NCBI RefSeq assembly: GCF_016862175.1
Contig: NZ_BOML01000064.1
Location: 55,269 to 119,268 of the forward strand
Length of the DNA: 64,000 nt
Direction of reading: 5' to 3'
DNA from: Paractinoplanes durhamensis
Lineage (GTDB): Bacteria; Actinomycetota; Actinomycetes; Mycobacteriales; Micromonosporaceae
The position numbers and the translations under genes are program-made. Positions 8,815 through 15,939 of the stretch are shown one piece after another (the first letter of the stretch is position 1; each line of letters opens with the position of its first letter). The notes under the pieces are model-generated. The model was not told the DNA's origin. It saw only the letters and a list, made by a program, of their open reading frames with translations, and searched no databases.

Positions 8815-10565
8815 GGGATCCGCACCGTGATCGTCGTGCCGTCCCCGCCGGTGGCGATGGCCAGGTCGCCGCGCAGCGTCTCCACCCGGTCGCGCAGGCC
8901 GGCCAGGCCGGACCCGCCCTCGAAGCCGGCCCCGCCGTGGCCGTCGTCGGTGACCAGGGCGACCACCGTGCCGTCACCCTGCGTCACCCGCACCTCGGCG
9001 CTGTCGGCGTCGGCGTGCCGGATGACGTTGGTGAGCGCCTCGCAGATGACGAAGTAGAGGGTCTCCTCGACGGCGTCCGGCAGCCGGCCGGCGGTGACGT
9101 CGACGGTGACCGGAATGGTCAGCCGGTCGGCGACCCCCTCCAGCGCCGGTTGCAGGCCCATCTCGCCGAGCACCGCCGGGTGGATGCCGCGGGCCAGTTT
9201 GCGCAGCTCGGCCAAGGCCTCGTCGAGGTCGTTGCCGGCCGTCTCGATGGCGTCGCTCGGGTCGCGGCCGCGCTGCGCCCGGTGCTTGGCCAGGCTCAGG
9301 CTGCTCATCACCCGCAGCAGCAGCTGCTGGGCGCCGTCGTGCAGGTTGCGTTCGATCCGGCGGCGCTCGGCCAGCCCGGCCTCGGCGATCCGCCGCCGGG
9401 ACGCCTGCACCTGGGCCAGCTGGGCGGCGAGGTCGTCGCGGAGCAGCCCATTTTCCAGCACCAGGCCGGCCGCCACCGCGGCGCTGCGGACCAGGTCGGC
9501 GCGGCGGCGCAGGGCCGGATCGACGAGCAGCAGCGCCACCGTCCCGCCGTTGCCGGCCGGGACCGGCACCCGCCAGCGGGCCAACTCCTCGCCGGTCAGC
9601 GGGTAGCCCTCGCAGGTCACGTAGTGCGCGGGGCTGGCCGGGACGGCGAGCAGCATGGTCGGGTCGCCGAGCACCTCGCGCAGCGCCGACTGCACGTCCT
9701 TGAGCGAGGTGCAGTCGGCCAGCCGCACCACCAGGTCGGCGACGCTCGACCGGGCCAGGCGGCGCTGGGTCAGGCTGATCACGAACGCGATCGGGGCGAT
9801 CAGGGCGGTCAGCGCGGTGATCGTCCGCAGCGCGTCGGTGACCGGCTTGGACAGGTGGAACAGCTGCGCGGCGATGTAGAAGCTGCCGAGGAAGCCGATC
9901 GCGATGCCGGCCGCCGACGCCGGCAGGCTGTCGGCCCGCTCCAGGCCCCGGCTCCGGCGGATCTTCAGCAGGAGCAACAGGATCAGCAGCAGGGCCAGGA
10001 CGATGACGCCGATCTTGAAGACCGCCGCGGTGGCGTCGAACAGGGCGCGGTTCGGGGCGATCGTCAGCCACCAGGCGTGCTCGTTCCAGCCGGCCCACTC
10101 CGGCTTCGAGACGGCCGCGATGAACAGCTTCACCCCGACGATCCAGATCGCGAAATAGACGAAATAGGCGCGTTCGTAGCGGCGGCTGAGCACCGGCTCC
10201 GGGTAGCGCAGCAGCGCCAGGCCGCCGATCGCGAACCACCAGTAGCCGAACAGGAACGAGATCAGCGGGGCCGGGCCGATCTCCCACTCCGGCGGCCACG
10301 TCCACCACCAGGACGCCTCGTAGCAGAACGCGGCGACGATCATCGCCCAGCCGGTGCGGCCGGTGCTGCGGTCGGCCAGCAGGAACACGCCGCTGGCCGC
10401 GAACGACGTGACCACGAAGACGTAGATGGTGCCGAGTGCGAACTCGGCCTCCCAGGTGGGGATCCAGGAGAGTACGGCCGTGGTCGCGGCGATCAGGGAC
10501 ACGACCGTTACCGCGCGGACCGGCGCTTTCCCCTGCGCCGGAAGCGCGGAAGTCATGGGACTCAT
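8805..10565 (-). CDS. Membrane sensor histidine kinase, NarX/DesK type
   Basis: About 586 residues. The N-terminal ~250 residues hold roughly six to seven membrane spans with short Trp-rich loops and no large extracellular domain, so the signal is likely sensed in or near the membrane. A GAF-like cytoplasmic region follows, then the HisKA_3 helix with the phospho-His in RRIERNLHDGAQQ (~residue 408), and a HATPase with EALTNVIRHA and DDGHGGAGFEGGSGLAGLRDR. The start is uncertain: ATG 10565 was chosen, ATG 10556 and TTG 10592 are also in frame. The gene ends in a 10-base overlap with its response regulator. Confidence 0.9.
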   Translation of the reverse strand: MSPMTSALPAQGKAPVRAVTVVSLIAATTAVLSWIPTWEAEFALGTIYVFVVTSFAASGVFLLADRSTGRTGWAMIVAAFCYEASWWWTWPPEWEIGPAPLISFLFGYWWFAIGGLALLRYPEPVLSRRYERAYFVYFAIWIVGVKLFIAAVSKPEWAGWNEHAWWLTIAPNRALFDATAAVFKIGVIVLALLLILLLLLKIRRSRGLERADSLPASAAGIAIGFLGSFYIAAQLFHLSKPVTDALRTITALTALIAPIAFVISLTQRRLARSSVADLVVRLADCTSLKDVQSALREVLGDPTMLLAVPASPAHYVTCEGYPLTGEELARWRVPVPAGNGGTVALLLVDPALRRRADLVRSAAVAAGLVLENGLLRDDLAAQLAQVQASRRRIAEAGLAERRRIERNLHDGAQQLLLRVMSSLSLAKHRAQRGRDPSDAIETAGNDLDEALAELRKLARGIHPAVLGEMGLQPALEGVADRLTIPVTVDVTAGRLPDAVEETLYFVICEALTNVIRHADADSAEVRVTQGDGTVVALVTDDGHGGAGFEGGSGLAGLRDRVETLRGDLAIATGGDGTTITVRIPCG

Positions 10566-10843
10566 GGTGGCCCAGCGGGCATCGTGTGCCAAGGCGGCGA
10601 CTGGGGGTTTTCCCTGCTACTGCGGAGCCCATGGCACTTCTATGGTGGACGGACACCTGGGGCGGGTCGTGTTGCCTTGGGCTACCCCCGTGGACCAAGG
10701 CGGTGGGCCCGCCGGGTGAGCGGAACGGACCGCGCCGGTGGCGGCCGGAGCGGTCTCGCGGCTGGTGCGGGAGCGGCAACTCGCGCCAGCCGCCCGCCCT
10801 TCCGGTGTTTTTGCTGATCATCGGGCTGCCGCATACTGGCGCG

Positions 10844-11458
10844 ATGATCGAGAAGCGGGACAGCTCCGAGCGGCTGGTCATGTTCACCGACGCGGTCGCG
10901 GCGATCGCGATCACCCTGCTGATCCTGCCGCTGCTGGAGACGGTGGCCGAGGCGCCGTCGTTCGACGAGCTCGTGCACGAGCACCGCGCCCAGTTCGGTG
11001 CCCTGCTCCTGAGCTTCGCGGTGATCTTCCGCTTCTGGTGGGCGCATCACCGGCTCTTCCGGCACATCTCCCGGCTCAGCGGCTGGCTGGTGGTGTGGAG
11101 CGCGGTCTGGACCTTCGCCATCGTGCTGCTGCCGATCCCGACCGCGGTGATCTCGGCCTTCTCGTCGTCGGCGGGCACGGTCTTCTTCTACGGCGCCACC
11201 CTGGTGCTGGCCAGCGGGTCGCTCACCGCGCTCGCTCTGATTGCCTACCGCAATCCGGAGCTCAGCGAGGGGCGTACGCCGGTGCCGCGCGACGCGCTCC
11301 TCGGCAACGTGACGATCTTCGCGACGCAGGCGCTCGCCACCGCGGTCGGCTGCATCTTCGCCGACCGGGTCAACTACTGGGCGTTCTTCCTGATGTTCCT
11401 GACCGGGCCGATCGAGCGCGTGGTCCGGCGCCGGTGGCGGTCCGCTCCCGCCGCGTGA
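10844..11458 (+). CDS. TMEM175/DUF1211-family membrane protein (potassium channel family)
   Basis: 204 residues with about six membrane helices. The first helix carries the family signature RLVMFTDAVAAIAITLLILPL, equivalent to the R-x-x-x-F(S/T)D-x-x-x-AI-x-x-T-L pattern that lines the pore in TMEM175 channels. Bacterial members conduct monovalent cations, mainly K+, probably as tetramers of single-repeat subunits. ATG 10844 was chosen because the signature begins at residue 9 there; longer in-frame versions have no membrane-protein character upstream. Stand-alone gene; A+T-rich DNA follows it. Confidence 0.82.
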   Translation: MIEKRDSSERLVMFTDAVAAIAITLLILPLLETVAEAPSFDELVHEHRAQFGALLLSFAVIFRFWWAHHRLFRHISRLSGWLVVWSAVWTFAIVLLPIPTAVISAFSSSAGTVFFYGATLVLASGSLTALALIAYRNPELSEGRTPVPRDALLGNVTIFATQALATAVGCIFADRVNYWAFFLMFLTGPIERVVRRRWRSAPAA

Positions 11459-11477
11459 TCGATCCCACCATTTATTT

Positions 11478-11493
11478 ACGAACGGTCGGTCGT
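11478..11493. promoter_or_regulatory. Likely TetR-type operator upstream of the TetR gene
   Basis: ACGAACGGTCGGTCGT has ACGA/TCGT arms in dyad symmetry over 16 bases and resembles the ACCGACCGTT-type sites of actinobacterial TetR regulators. It sits 18 bases before the TetR start, where it would overlap the promoter. This supports negative autoregulation and control of the thioesterase gene. Confidence 0.6.
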
Positions 11494-11510
11494 TTTGTAG
11501 CGTCGGGGGC

Positions 11511-12143
11511 ATGACCGAGGACGGCCGACTCCTGCGTGGCGAGCGCACCCGCACCGCCGTGCTCGATCGCGCCCTGCCGCTGGCCACCACCGCCGGGCTC
11601 GACGGGCTCTCCCTCGGGCAGCTCGCCGACACGCTCGGCATCAGCAAGTCCGGGCTGTTCGCGCACTGGCGGTCCAAGGAAGCGCTGCAACTCGCGGTCA
11701 TCGACCACGCCCGGCAGCAGTGGACCGACGAGGTGATCCGGCCCGGGATGGCGGCGCCCCGCGGGGTGCGGCGGCTGTGGGCCGTGCACGACCGGCGGCT
11801 GTCCTTCTACGAATCGGTGCGGCTGCCCGGCGGCTGCTTCTTCGCCAACGCCAACTTCGAGTACAACGCCCGGCCCGGCGTCATCCGCGACCGCTTGGCC
11901 GCCGAGCTGACCGACTGGATGACCTTCCTGACCCGGCTCGCCACCGACGCGATCGACGTCGGCGACCTGCGGCCGGGCACCGATGCGGCCGGGCTCGCCT
12001 ACGAGACGGAGTCGCTGGGGGTGTGCGCCGTCATGCAGGCGCCGGTCCTCGGGCCCGTCACCTTCCGGCACGCGCGGCACGCCCTGCACGAGCACCTGCG
12101 GGTGCTCGCCACCGACCCGACGATCCTGACGGAGCTGACATGA
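11511..12143 (+). CDS. TetR/AcrR-family transcriptional regulator
   Basis: 210 residues. The N-terminal HTH reads RTAVLDRALPLATTAGLDGLSLGQLADTLGISKSGLFAHWRSKEALQLAVI, typical of the family, followed by a helical ligand-binding domain with YESVRLPGGCFFANANFEYNARPG, a motif of the TetR_C_33/YcdC-like group often next to thioesterases and fatty-acid genes. The start codon overlaps nothing upstream, and the stop overlaps the thioesterase start (ATGA), so both are one operon. A dyad-symmetric site lies just upstream. Confidence 0.92.
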   Translation: MTEDGRLLRGERTRTAVLDRALPLATTAGLDGLSLGQLADTLGISKSGLFAHWRSKEALQLAVIDHARQQWTDEVIRPGMAAPRGVRRLWAVHDRRLSFYESVRLPGGCFFANANFEYNARPGVIRDRLAAELTDWMTFLTRLATDAIDVGDLRPGTDAAGLAYETESLGVCAVMQAPVLGPVTFRHARHALHEHLRVLATDPTILTELT

Positions 12144-12577
12144 CCGCAGCAACAGTGGAATACGGGTACGCGGCCCGCGTGCCGGTGCACTTCGACGACC
12201 TGGACGCCCTCGGCGTGCTGCACAACGCCCGCTACGCCGTCCTGATCGAACGCGCGATGATCAATTGGTGGGCCGAACGGGGCGTCTCGTTCGCCGGCGG
12301 CCGGCCGACGACCCCGGACGCCTTCAACGTCGTCCGCGAGTACGCGATCACCTTCCACGCGCCGGTCCGCGGCACCGGCGACATCGCGGTCCACTTCTGG
12401 CTCGACAGGCTGGGCAGCAGCAGCGCCGCCTACGGGTTCCGGTTCACGTCCCTCGACGGGGCGACCGTGCACGCCGAGGGTCGCCGGGTGAACGTGCGGC
12501 TCGACCCCGCGACGATGCGGCCCGCGCCGTGGACCGACGAGGGCCGCAAGCTGGCCGAGACGCTGCTGCGGGGCTGA
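12140..12577 (+). CDS. Acyl-CoA thioesterase, 4-hydroxybenzoyl-CoA thioesterase (hotdog) family
   Basis: 145 residues with a single hotdog fold. The catalytic segment VHFDDLDALGVLHNARYAVLIERA matches the FxDxDxxGHVNNxxY motif of the 4HBT/YbgC family, which hydrolyses acyl- or aryl-CoA thioesters in the cytoplasm. Start and the preceding TetR stop share ATGA, so translation is coupled and expression is probably controlled by that regulator. Substrate is not predictable; pairing with a fatty-acid-type TetR suggests acyl-CoA turnover. Confidence 0.88.
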   Translation: MTAATVEYGYAARVPVHFDDLDALGVLHNARYAVLIERAMINWWAERGVSFAGGRPTTPDAFNVVREYAITFHAPVRGTGDIAVHFWLDRLGSSSAAYGFRFTSLDGATVHAEGRRVNVRLDPATMRPAPWTDEGRKLAETLLRG

Positions 12578-12679
12578 GCCGCCCCGGCCGGCTGGGGTAC
12601 AGCTGACCGGAGTGCGGCCCGCCGGAGTCCGGGCGCGCGGTGGTTGGTTTCCGCGTCGCCCGGAGCGCTTCGGCGTTTA

Positions 12680-13750
12680 TCAGCTCTCAGAGACGCCGGT
12701 GCCGGTGGTCTCCGCACCGGCGGCCGGCGCGGTCACGTCGGGCTCGGCCACGACGGGCTCAGTGGCGACGGGCTCAGCCACGACGGGTTCGGTTGCGACG
12801 GGCTCAGCCACGACGGGTTCGGTTGCGACGGGTTCGGTTGCGACGGGCTCGGTTACGGCGGGTTCGGCGGTGACCGGCTCAGCGGCGACCGGCTCAGTTG
12901 CGACGGGTTCGGCGGCGACCGGCTCGGTTACGGCGGGCTCAGCGGCGACCGGCTCAGCGGCGACGGGCTCGGTTACGGCGGGCTCAGCGGCGACCGGCTC
13001 AGTTACGGCGGGCTCGGTAGCGACGGGCTCAGTGGCCACGGGCTCAGCGGCGACCGGCTCGGTCAAGGCGGGCTCAGTGGCGGTGGGCTCGACGCTCGGC
13101 GTTTCGGCCGCGGGTTCGGTCGTCGTGACCGGTTCCGTAACGGGTTCGATGGTCACGGTCGGCTCGGTGGCGGGTTCCGTGACCGTGACCGGCTCGGCGG
13201 CGGGCTCGACCGGCTCCGCGGCCGGCTCGGTGACCGTGACCGGCTCGGTGACGGGTTCGGTGGTCGCGGTCGGCTCCGTGGTTGGTTCGGTGGCCGGCGT
13301 CGGCTCAGCGGCCGGGGTGGTGGGCTCGGTCGTGGGAGTCGGCGTGCTGCCGGTCCCATCGGCGGGGCTGGGCACGCCAGGTTCGGGCACGCCAGGGCCG
13401 GGCTGACCAGGGCCGGGCTGACCAGGGCCGGGCTGACCAGGGCCGGGCTGACCAGGGCCGGGCTGGCCGGGGCTGTGGTGACCGGGGTGGGCCGGGCCGG
13501 GGTGGGCGCCGCTCTTCACTACGTGGTCGACCACGCGGAGCAGCCAATCGTCGTCGCCGAGGGCGATGACCAGGACGTGGTTGGGGTTCAGCGGCATGCC
13601 GCTGGTCGGGCCCCACGCCCATGCCGAGACGGTGGTCACCGCCTGATCGGGGGGAGGGGTCGGCTCGTCGGCCAGGGCCGGTGCGGCGCCCAGCGCCATT
13701 CCGGCCAGAATCCCGCCCGCGACGAACAGATTCCGCGTTGCCTTCTTCAT
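12680..13750 (-). CDS. Secreted Pro/Glu-rich pentapeptide-repeat protein
   Basis: 356 residues. It has a clear Sec signal peptide (MKKATRNLFVAGGILAGMALGAAPALA) followed by a short unique region (~residues 28-85: VSAWAWGPTSGMPLNPNHVLVIALGDDDWLLRVVDHVV). Then comes a collagen-like GQPGP segment (five or so copies) and a long C-terminal run of (T/A)EPV(A/V) pentapeptides plus TEPT variants. No LPXTG or membrane anchor is seen at the C-terminus (ETTGTGVSES), so it is either released or held by another means. The minus strand was chosen over long open frames on the plus strand because only this frame has a signal peptide. Repeat number is likely to vary between strains. Function unknown; an extended surface or matrix protein is possible. 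Confidence 0.75.
   Translation of the reverse strand: MKKATRNLFVAGGILAGMALGAAPALADEPTPPPDQAVTTVSAWAWGPTSGMPLNPNHVLVIALGDDDWLLRVVDHVVKSGAHPGPAHPGHHSPGQPGPGQPGPGQPGPGQPGPGQPGPGVPEPGVPSPADGTGSTPTPTTEPTTPAAEPTPATEPTTEPTATTEPVTEPVTVTEPAAEPVEPAAEPVTVTEPATEPTVTIEPVTEPVTTTEPAAETPSVEPTATEPALTEPVAAEPVATEPVATEPAVTEPVAAEPAVTEPVAAEPVAAEPAVTEPVAAEPVATEPVAAEPVTAEPAVTEPVATEPVATEPVVAEPVATEPVVAEPVATEPVVAEPDVTAPAAGAETTGTGVSES
12735..13085 (-). repeat. 15-bp tandem coding repeats, (T/A)EPV(A/V) pentapeptides
   Basis: Degenerate 15-base units read as TEPVA/AEPVA/TEPAV on the minus strand, about 23 copies. Third-position changes keep the peptide, so selection acts on the protein. Long out-of-frame ORFs in this tract are by-products of the repeat. 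Confidence 0.85.
13391..13465 (-). repeat. 15-bp tandem repeats coding GQPGP
   Basis: Near-identical copies of GACCAGGGCCGGGCT (plus strand) encode a short collagen-like GQPGP run in the secreted protein. Near-perfect identity, unlike the neighbouring degenerate repeats, suggests recent expansion. Confidence 0.85.
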
Positions 13751-14169
13751 TCTCCAGGCCTTTTCTCTCGGTTGGCATCACGCGGACACGAGAGGTCGAT
13801 TCACGACAATGGACACACGGTGCCTCATCTGCGCGGATGCCGATCGCAAGCTAGTTCGTGAACAAGGCCAAGTGCAGCATGCAGCCTCTGATCAACTCAG
13901 TGGGTCAGCGGAATTGCTGCACGTGTGACAAATGAATCGGTGGGGAATATCTGGGCTCGCGAAACGAGAGAAATGAAACAACCGAAATGCCGTGATCGAC
14001 ATTTCGGGAAATGGTATTTCGCGGGCGGGAGCCGGCGGAGCGCCGTCCGCAGGCGAGAGTCCCCGCTCCACGGACCGCTAAACCTGCCGGCAGCGAACGG
14101 CCGGGGCGGCCGGCGAAGCAGCAACCAACCGCTGGCGGCGGCGGAAGGTCGCGCCGGCACCCGCTAGAG
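13751..14169. other. Intergenic region with an inverted repeat at 13982-14007
   Basis: This ~420-base stretch holds the promoter region of the secreted repeat protein and no convincing gene. CCGAAATG (13982-13989) and CATTTCGG (14000-14007) form a perfect 8-base dyad with a 10-base spacer in A+T-richer DNA, a possible operator or hairpin. The 3' part is GC-rich and borders the gene remnants. Confidence 0.5.
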
Positions 14170-14380
14170 CTAGACGGCCGCCGGCTCCCGGTAGCGCTCG
14201 ATCGTGCCTTTGCCGACGGCCTTGGCGGCGTACATCGCGATGTCGGCCTGCCGCAGCAACTCGCCCAGGTTGCCGGCGCCGGTGGTGATGCCGATGCTGC
14301 CGCCCACCGTGACCTGCTCGCCCTGGGTGTCGATCGGCTCGGCGAGGGTCTGCATGGCGATCATCTCGGCGCCGCGTTCG
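14170..14380 (-). pseudogene. Remnant of a GGDEF domain (C-terminal end only)
   Basis: The frame encodes LAEPIDTQGEQVTVGGSIGI, then GNLGELLRQADIAMYAAKAVGKGTIERY and a stop. This is the last third of a diguanylate cyclase domain (the SIGIA strand and the ADxAMYxAKxxGK helix). The GG(D/E)EF half is absent, so it cannot be active. Upstream the same frame runs straight into a ferredoxin-like fragment, showing a junction between unrelated genes. Confidence 0.75.
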
Positions 14381-14480
14381 TGGAAGGCGGACGTCCCGGA
14401 CAGCACTTTCGTCTCGCAGGTGCCGCGGAAGCCCGTCTCGCACGAGGAGGGCACGTCGGCCCCGGCGAGATGCCGGAGAT
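14380..14480 (-). pseudogene. Remnant of a plant-type [2Fe-2S] ferredoxin domain
   Basis: The translated piece AGADVPSSCETGFRGTCETK followed by VLSGT resembles the C-terminal ferredoxin of phthalate-dioxygenase-reductase-type proteins (PSSCExGxCGTCExxVLxG). The second cluster Cys is replaced by Arg (GFRG instead of GVCG) and the final Cys region is missing, so no cluster could form. It fuses in frame to the GGDEF remnant. Confidence 0.55.
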
Positions 14481-14658
14481 TACCTACGTCTCGACCGTCC
14501 TGGGCCGCCTGGACGTCTGCGCCGAGGTGCTGACCACCGACAACGCCGCCCTGTGGGCCTTCCTCAACGAGAAGGTGGCCCGGATCGAGGGCGTCCGCAG
14601 CACCGAGACCACCCCGATCCTGAAGGTGCACAAGCTGCGCTACGCGACGCCCTCGTAA
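14470..14658 (+). pseudogene. Remnant of an Lrp/AsnC-family regulator (C-terminal end)
   Basis: MPEITYVSTVLGRLDVCAEV continuing to ALWAFLNEKVARIEGVRSTE and ILKVHKLRYATPS-stop matches the end of the AsnC ligand-binding (RAM) domain, which in the family follows ~80 residues of HTH and linker. No HTH is present upstream. Its stop lies 19 bases inside the 3' end of the convergent sigma-factor gene. Confidence 0.7.
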
Positions 14659-15515
14659 AGGAAGCGGGTCAGCGCCGCGACCCGATCGCCGCGCGGGGTG
14701 AGCACCAGCAGGCCGGCCGGGGCGTCGTCGAGGAAACAGGCGAACGCGGGCTGCCGGTTCGCTCGCGCCGGCTCCAGGCGGAGAGCGTATTGCCAGGTCG
14801 GGCTGGCGGTGAGGAACCCGGCGATGGCGTCGTGACCGTGATATTCGTGCGGCGCCGGCGGCATCGCGAGCCAGGCGTCGTCGGTCAGCAGGGCCAGGAG
14901 CGCGGGCAGGTCGCGGCCCGCGAAAGCCCGGGCGAAACGGTCGGTCAGGCCGTCGTCCCCGACCGGGGTGGCGGCGTCGGATTTTGCCGAGCGGGCTCGC
15001 TGGAGAAGGCCCTTCACCACCGTCGGGGTCACGTCGAGCAACTCGGCCGTCTCGTCGGTGGTGTAGCCGAGCACGTCGCGCAGGATCAGCGTGGCCGCCT
15101 GGCGGGGCGGCATCCGCTGCAGGCCGGCCACGAACGCCAGCGAGATCGCCTCGCGCATCTCGTAGCGGGCCTCGGGACCGGGCGCCGCGTCCGGCACGCC
15201 GTCGAGGAGGTCGTCGGGGTAGGGCTGGAGCCAGGTCACCTCGCCCCGACGCGACGGCGCCGGCGGTTCGAACGGCGGCACCGGCGCCTTCGGGGCGCTC
15301 CGCCGGGCGTTCAGGCAGCGCCGCGTCGCGATCGTGTAGAGCCAGGTGCGCAGCGACGACCGGCCCTCGAAACCGTCCAGCCCGCGCCACGCGGCCAGCA
15401 GCGTCTCCTGCAGCGCGTCCTCGGCGTCGGTGCGCGAGCCCAGCATCCGGTAGCAGTGCAGCAGCAGCTCGCGCCGGTGCGGCGCGACGAGGTCGGCGAA
15501 CGCGTGATCGTCCAC
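14640..15515 (-). CDS. ECF sigma factor with C-terminal SnoaL-like domain
   Basis: 291 residues from GTG 15515 (VDDHAFADLV). Sigma region 2 is at residues ~5-75 (LLLHCYRMLGSRTDAEDALQETL, RTWLYTIATRRCLN). Region 4 is at ~120-180 (LPxRQAA-like MPPRQAATLILRDVLGYTTDETAELLDVTPTVVKGLLQRAR). A SnoaL/NTF2-like domain fills the last ~110 residues. This layout is that of SigJ/SigG-type ECF factors, which have no classical anti-sigma; the C-terminal domain is thought to control activity itself. It is divergent from a free SnoaL protein 54 bases away. Longer in-frame starts would cover that divergent gene and were rejected. Confidence 0.88.
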   Translation of the reverse strand: MDDHAFADLVAPHRRELLLHCYRMLGSRTDAEDALQETLLAAWRGLDGFEGRSSLRTWLYTIATRRCLNARRSAPKAPVPPFEPPAPSRRGEVTWLQPYPDDLLDGVPDAAPGPEARYEMREAISLAFVAGLQRMPPRQAATLILRDVLGYTTDETAELLDVTPTVVKGLLQRARSAKSDAATPVGDDGLTDRFARAFAGRDLPALLALLTDDAWLAMPPAPHEYHGHDAIAGFLTASPTWQYALRLEPARANRQPAFACFLDDAPAGLLVLTPRGDRVAALTRFLYEGVA

Positions 15516-15569
15516 CGGCCGATCCTGGCACGCCGTTCCGTTTGCGCCGGTGCCGGTGTCTGCATCGAT

Positions 15570-15929
15570 ATGACACCTCTGGAGACCGCTCTCGCCTGTC
15601 ACCGCGCCTGGACCGCCAAGGACCTGGACGCGGCGATGGCCTGTATCGCCGATGACATCGTGTGCGACGCCCCGGCCGGCCGGATCGAGGGCAAAGCCGC
15701 CTACCGCGCCTTCCTCGAACCGTTCGCCCTCTCGCTCGTCGGCACCGAGCTGCTTGCCGCCTTCGGCGACGAGGAAAAGGCCCTGCTCATGTACGACACG
15801 TCGAGCGCGCTGGTGGCGAGCGCGCCCGGGGCCGAGTGCGTGACGGTGGTGGACGGCCGGATCACCTACAGCCGGTTCCTGTTCGATCGACTGCCGTTCC
15901 ATCTGGCGCGCGGTGGTGGTCAGGGCTGA
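15570..15929 (+). CDS. SnoaL-like / NTF2-superfamily small protein
   Basis: 119 residues: MTPLETALACHRAWTAKDLDAAMACIADDIVCDAPAGRIEGKAAYRAFLEPF is the typical start of SnoaL-like proteins (helix, then a strand with D-I-V-x-D and GxxAYRxFL). Such small cone-shaped domains bind hydrophobic ligands or act as isomerases or hydrolases; specific activity is unknown. It is divergent from an ECF sigma factor that itself ends in a SnoaL domain, so a regulatory or ligand link is plausible. The hydrolase gene starts ~11 bases downstream. Confidence 0.8.
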   Translation: MTPLETALACHRAWTAKDLDAAMACIADDIVCDAPAGRIEGKAAYRAFLEPFALSLVGTELLAAFGDEEKALLMYDTSSALVASAPGAECVTVVDGRITYSRFLFDRLPFHLARGGGQG

Positions 15930-15939
15930 TGATCACAGG

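Noticed and set aside
12735..13465. CRISPR-like array
   Set aside because: Units are contiguous 15-base coding repeats with no spacers and no cas genes are near.
12612..13861. Long open frames on the plus strand through the repeat tract
   Set aside because: They are by-products of the 15-base repeat; only the minus-strand frame has a signal peptide and a sensible unique domain.
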